Origin: Eulemur rufifrons
Lineage: Eukaryota > Chordata > Mammalia > Primates > Lemuridae
Assembly (NCBI RefSeq): GCF_041146395.1
Contig: NC_090989.1
Span: 248,672,843-248,736,842, forward strand
DNA length: 64,000 nucleotides
Direction of reading: 5' to 3'
Positions within the stretch are counted from its first letter, which is position 1. Every line of letters starts with the position of its first letter. The position numbers and the translations under genes are program-made. The notes under the pieces are model-generated. The model ran no database searches and was not told the origin of the DNA. It saw only the letters and a program-made list of their open reading frames with translations. Below are positions 59,137-64,000 of this stretch, one piece after another.

Positions 59137-59740
59137 CTGCAACCTGAGGCACTGGAACTAGGTGTCACATAGAGCACCTGCCCCCACTGCTCCCTCCTCC
59201 TCAGCTCTGGCACAGGCCCAGCAATCAGAAGCACCCAGGAAAGGTTTGGAGTTTGCAAACAAAAAGGAAGAAAAGATAAATGGCATCTCAGCTAACTACT
59301 ACCCGAGTCCTCAAGTCCAAATCTCAATGCTCAGTTTGGGGGAAACTGCAGACAGTTATTCCCTTTCAACAGACAGTCAGAAGGTGACAGGCAGGACATG
59401 CAACCAGAGGTCAATCACCCTTCCTATTGGGATTTTGCCAGCCAAATGCCAGCTGATTCCACTTCACCCCATCTGGAAAGCTTGAGAATTTGTCAGGGAA
59501 TTCAACCTTGAGTTGCCTGTGGTCCAGCACTTGGCAAAGGTTGATTTGAGACAACAAAACCTCAAGAGTATGTCAATTATCCACTCATCTGAGTATCTCA
59601 GGTGAAAATTACAGAAGGTGCCTACAGGCAAAGACCTCCTTGCCTGACCTCAAAGGATAGATAAGGAGGTTCACTCACTCAGAGAGCTGCCATGCTCTCT
59701 CCTGTATTCTTCATAAAATTCACACTGGGATCTTCTAATG
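59137..59740. other. GC-elevated unclassified block
   Basis: About 600 bp with higher GC than its surroundings and an open 107-codon frame (59162-59485). The translation has no recognisable domain. It follows directly after the L1 target duplication. It may be an old retroelement internal region or unique sequence; I cannot decide. Confidence 0.4.
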
Positions 59741-61744
59741 GACCAGAAGCGTTGATTTTCATACACAAAACTAAAGATACATGTAATTAAAAAAAATTAA
59801 TTTTTGGACATTAGTTGCATGAATTAAGTAAGTTATTGTTATCTCAAATTTTAAATACATTTAATGGTAGATACCCTTTAAAATTAATCTTTTTCACTGA
59901 TGAAGTTTTATAATGCTAAAAACCATATAGCCTTAATATGTTAAATTATATTTCCAGATTTAGTCAACTTTATGTTTGCATACCTGAACAATATCTATTA
60001 AAAAGATTTGTCACAATACATGGTTATGATTTATAGTTGTTTCTTATTTTTATACCTTATAGAATAACTGCAGATTCATCAGTTATTAAAATGTTTTATA
60101 TGGTATGTGCATACTTACTCTATCATCTTAAGATTTGTTAAAGAGATAGAAAATGTTTGCTCAAAAAATATAGCTAAAACGTTATAGTTTTCTCATTTTC
60201 TAGCTTTCTTATTTTAGAACAAGACAAAATTTGTTTACTTTGATTGATGCAATAGTGAATATAAATACTTGAAACTACACTAGATACAAGAGTGACAGAA
60301 ATGTAAACAGGAATACATAAGACAAAATAAATATCTTTTGTCTCCTTGTTTCTTCATGGAGTTATTTCAGTTCAGTAGAAAGGTAAACTGAGTAATATAG
60401 CAGTATTTTAAAATTTAATATACATTAAATTGTATTTATATATATCTTAAAGCTAAAAGCAAATGTTTAATTTTATTCTATATTTGCATATTTATATATT
60501 TGTGAATATCTAAACATACAAAAATGGCATAGTAGATTAATGCTAAAGATTTATTGATCATAATAAAATAAAAAATGAATTAAATATTTGATTATACTGA
60601 ACTCTATTGGCCTAGATTTATAATACCTACAAATAAAGAATTTGAAAGAAACAATAAATAGTGTTAAAATATTTTAATTAAAGTTGGCTCAATATTAATG
60701 GATTTATTATGTAAATAAAAGGACACATAAATATTTTATTATAACTTGAAACAAAGATGATTACATGAAATGCCAAAATGAATAATCATTCAACTATTTA
60801 TCTGGCTTTATGCAAGTAAATTAGTAAATCATTGTTCACCAAAAACATTGTATGGTATTTTTTTGAATTTATATCAATATTTGGTGTTCTCCAACATAAG
60901 CTAAACATATGCAATTTTTGCTAGAAACTAAAAGTCAGAGAAAACAATGAAGCAGGCATAAAGAACATGACTATAAATAAAATAATCAAAGACCATAAAT
61001 TGAAGAAATGCACTATCATTTTGTGAAGTAAAAATATGAAATTATGTTCTCCTTAGAATTTCATAAATGATATATTAATTTTGTAACATCTAGCTTCATA
61101 ATTTAGAAAATCCCATTGTAAGAAAATCCCTGTATTCGAGTTTTTAAATTTCTTGAGTATATTTTAATTTTGCAATGAGATAATACAAATAAATTATCAT
61201 TACAGATAAAGCAATGTCTCCATAGTAAGTCTGGCTTATGTTAACTACTCAATAAATTGTAGTTATAATAACACAATTTGTTGTTAATGCTATTCATCCT
61301 TAAAAATCATTCAAGTTTATTCTCATAGGCACTGCACAATTACATGAATTTCATTTCTGATTTTCACAAATTCATGTAGTTATATTTAAAACACCTATAT
61401 AAAACTATGCAAAAGTTCTGTAATTTCATTGTAAAATTTTAAAAAATAAAATGTAAAAGAAATATAAAATTATCTATAATTCCAACACTCCAAAATAAAA
61501 ATGGCTATAAGTATAAAAATAGGAATTACTAGGGATTGAGAGTTTAGTTCTTTAAGAAGGATCCCTGAATCATAATTGCTAAGAAGTGACAGGGCAGGCA
61601 TTCTAAAATGGTTCATAGAACCCAAAATTTTGAAATATTTTCTAGAAAATTTTAAACTTTTCGTTACTGTTGAATATTTATCTGCACTTCTTTCTTATAT
61701 TATTAATGTTAATAATTCTAACAGAAATATTTTAACATAATTAT
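59741..61744. other. 2-kb very AT-rich sequence, nothing recognised
   Basis: Dominated by A/T with no repeat, RNA or gene that I can support, and no open frame of note. Confidence 0.55.
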
Positions 61745-61905
61745 CTTTCAGCACTCTAATGTGCATAAGAATCATATGGGGGTTAAAATGTAGACTCTGA
61801 TTCAGCAGGGGTTGGGCCTGAGATTTTAAATCCCTAATAGTCATCCAGGTGATGTAGATACTCCTCCTGGTCTGCTAATAGCACTCTGAATAGCAAAGTT
61901 CAACA
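61745..61905 (+). mobile_element. MER20 (hAT-Charlie non-autonomous DNA element)
   Basis: 'Tctaatgtgcataagaatca', 'tagactctgattcagcaggg', 'gttgggcctgagattttaaa', 'tcatccaggtgatgtagata' and 'ctgctaatagcactctgaat' are in MER20 order and cover most of its ~220 bp. Some MER20 copies act as hormone-responsive regulatory elements in endometrium in placental mammals; nothing here shows that this copy does. Confidence 0.85.
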
Positions 61906-62250
61906 TATCCATATTATTGTCTTTAGATAATGTTTTAAAGTAGAATTGCTGAGACAAAATATGTAAACAATAGTTTGTTCACATACTTTGCATTTCAGAG
62001 CCAAATTGCATTCCAGGAAGGATTACTTACCCACTCTTATCTCCAGCATATAAAAGTATAAGATGGTCCACCACTCCATGCATGGCATTATGTTCAGAGT
62101 GGGCAAATAAAAAAAGAAAGAAAATCTCACTATTATCGCAATTTGTAGCATTTGTATATTATGCAATAATCTAAAAAAGCTCCTTTGTATACATATTTAT
62201 AATGGATAGTTATAGTTTTTGTTTTCTTTTTTGTATTTTCTCTTACTGTC
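61906..62250. other. Unassigned sequence
   Basis: No gene or repeat recognised. Confidence 0.5.
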
Positions 62251-62263
62251 TTTACTCATTTTC
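62251..62263. repeat. Alu target-site duplication, left copy
   Basis: TTTACTCATTTTC, identical to 62614-62626. Confidence 0.9.
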
Positions 62264-62611
62264 TTTTTTTTTCTTTTTTTTTTTTTTTTTTGAGACAGAG
62301 TCTCTCTCTGTTGCCCAGGCTAGAGTGAGTGCTGTGGCGTCAGCCTAGCTCACAGCAACCTCAAACTCCTGAGCTCAAGGGATCCTCCTGTCTCAGCCTC
62401 CCGAGTAGCTGGGACTACAGGCATGCGCCACCATGCCCGGCTAATTTTTTCTATATATATTTTTAGCTGTCCATATAATTTCTTTCTATTTTTAGTAGAG
62501 ATGGGGTCTCGCTCTTGCTCAGGCTGGTCTCGAACTCCTGAGCTCAAACGATCCGCCCACCTCGGCCTCCCAGAGTGCTAGGATTACAGGCGTGAGCCAC
62601 CGCGCCCGGCC
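62264..62611 (-). mobile_element. Lemur-type Alu SINE, full length, antisense
   Basis: From a long T run (poly-A tail) the minus-strand Alu extends through both arms to 'cgcgcccggcc', the intact 5' end. The left arm contains the extra segment with 'ctatatatatttttagctgt' and 'ataatttctttctatttttag', which I associate with lemur Alus. Many CpGs are intact, so it is among the youngest insertions here. A 13-bp perfect target duplication flanks it. Both A and B box regions of the Pol III promoter are present in the 5' arm. Confidence 0.97.
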
Positions 62612-62613
62612 TA

Positions 62614-62626
62614 TTTACTCATTTTC
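62614..62626. repeat. Alu target-site duplication, right copy
   Basis: TTTACTCATTTTC, two bases beyond the Alu 5' end. Confidence 0.9.
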
Positions 62627-64000
62627 ACATGTGCTTTGGTGCTTTCTATCTGAGTTTCCTCACTTTTAAGTGAGAATATGCAGATTTAATTCATGGAAAG
62701 TAATTAAATAATAATTAGCACAAAATAATTGCTTAAAACATTAGCTTTTGTTATTATCATTATCACTAATTAAAGTCATGTTAACCAAAAACTAAGAAAA
62801 TTTATACACCATTCTATCATACTAATATACCATGTTGATTTTTGTTTTCTTCTATTCCTTCTCTATTTGCATATGCAATATTTACAGAAATAGTTATGAA
62901 AAGATTAAGTTGCAAAATAAATTGGGTAGCAAGTGAAGTTTTTAATACTACTTGCTATGACTTCCTTAAAATAGTTCACTTATTCAATGTTTGAGAAAAA
63001 TGATGAGAGGGCTGGGAAGAGAAGACATTAAATATTGAAATTGAAAAAACAATTAAATGACTTTATAACATTTAGAAAGAAACATTCATAGTAACCTCAC
63101 CCAATGGTTATTATTGAATTTCTAATTAGGGAAGTTTCTAAAAGCCCTGACATCGAAAGCAATAAGAACCATTTATAGACTAGCATTTTAAACCACTCTT
63201 TTTAAGACAAAAGAAGTTGAAGCAAGGATGAGTTAGGGTGGAAATATTTTGAACTCTGTAGTATCAAGAATAAAAAGAAAGAAGGAACCATACATGCAGT
63301 TAAGAAAAATTCCTTTCTGGACATAAAAATTAAAAATACTTTGTAATTAATTAAATCAGAAGAGAATGCTGTTTCTTTGTGCTAGTGTACAATGAATATT
63401 TTTTATAATATGGTAATTTAGAATAAAAAATACCTAAGCAGAAGTAATGTTTTCAGAATGCTCTCCAGTACTTTAATGTATAAGTTTGTTATTTAACAAA
63501 AGGATTTCTTCAAGTTACCATTATATTGGTTAATAGTAAGTTGTATATAGTCCCTTTTAAAGTAGATCAATAAATCTTCATGACACACTAAATTCCTGAG
63601 AAAAATTCTTTATATGAAGTGAAAAAATAAAGAACTTGAAATAGAAATAGAAAATTATAGGTATTTAGAACATTGTTAAGCATTTTCTCTTAAAGAATTT
63701 GAATGTGTTACATCACTATCTACACATAGTTTAAATATAACATTGAGATATTAGTAGTTCCTGAGGCTATATAATTTCTATGAGAATTGTGTTATATAGT
63801 GATTCAAAACACTTTGCACATCAGAGCAAGGTATGTATATGTAGGCTAAATGAATGTGAACTGTTTTTTATAACCCCACCTTTCATTATAATGTGAAAAG
63901 TATCAAATAGTTATAATTTTTATAAAAACATTAAGTAAACTTATTTCACCTGGGCTTTTTAAATTAATCATTAGTTCACTAGGACTAGACTATCATATGA
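62627..64000. other. Unassigned AT-rich sequence to window end
   Basis: No gene, RNA or repeat recognised. Confidence 0.5.

Noticed and set aside
58890..59258. 122-codon minus-strand frame
   Set aside because: It spans the L1 3' UTR antisense and its A tail (leucine/phenylalanine run), so it is not a gene.
1..64000. CRISPR array, tRNA or rRNA genes, operons, ribosome binding sites
   Set aside because: The window is mammalian nuclear DNA; the regularly spaced repeats seen are L1 units or microsatellites, and no cloverleaf or rRNA sequence was recognised.

Overview
The window is a gene-poor, AT-rich mammalian interval in which I find no functional protein-coding gene, rRNA, tRNA or CRISPR array. 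Nearly everything recognisable is interspersed repeat. The organism is most likely a strepsirrhine primate, probably a lemur. The Alu at 62264-62611 carries the lemur-type left-arm insertion (the 'ctatatatatttttag' segment followed by a second TTTCTTTCTATTTTTAG stretch), and several L1 copies share a 3' UTR of the type I associate with strepsirrhine L1s. Old eutherian repeats (MIR, L2, MER20, MLT1-type LTRs, Tigger1) place it firmly in Mammalia.

Layout. 0.2-8.6 kb: an ancient antisense L1, a short L1 3' end, L2, MaLR LTRs and MIR. 9.5-12.2 kb: MIRs and a 5'-truncated Alu. 14.06-18.41 kb: an antisense L1 with a 5' end, a long GC-rich 5' UTR containing ~120-bp tandem units and a 27-nt G run, a decayed ORF1, the ORF2 endonuclease start, and an internal deletion removing most of ORF2. 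20.7-27.1 kb: L2, MIR and an ancient L1. 27.1-32.3 kb: 5.2 kb with nothing recognisable. 32.3-39.8 kb: MLT1 LTR, L1M fragments, MIR, a repeat-flanked 300-bp block and a long antisense L2. 42.4-45.6 kb: a twin-primed L1 whose 5' part is inverted. 48-50.8 kb: a MaLR LTR with exact 5-bp target duplication, MIRs and L2. 51.5 kb: a Tigger-derived MITE. 52.97-55.82 kb: a nearly full-length Tigger1 DNA transposon interrupted by a small L1 that has a 38-bp perfect inverted repeat at its 5' junction. 58.55-59.14 kb: another twin-primed L1. 61.7-62.6 kb: MER20 and Alu.

No genes cooperate here. The informative content is the insertion biology: three L1 insertions show twin-priming-type inversions, one with a fold-back copy of flanking DNA; one L1 has a tandem-unit 5' UTR with a long antisense open frame and an outward-facing consensus splice donor. 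No previously undescribed gene system is evident; the strongest candidates for a second look are the fold-back junction at 53.84-53.93 kb and the L1 5' UTR at 16.2-18.4 kb. Repeat family names come from recognition by eye, so subfamily labels are provisional.
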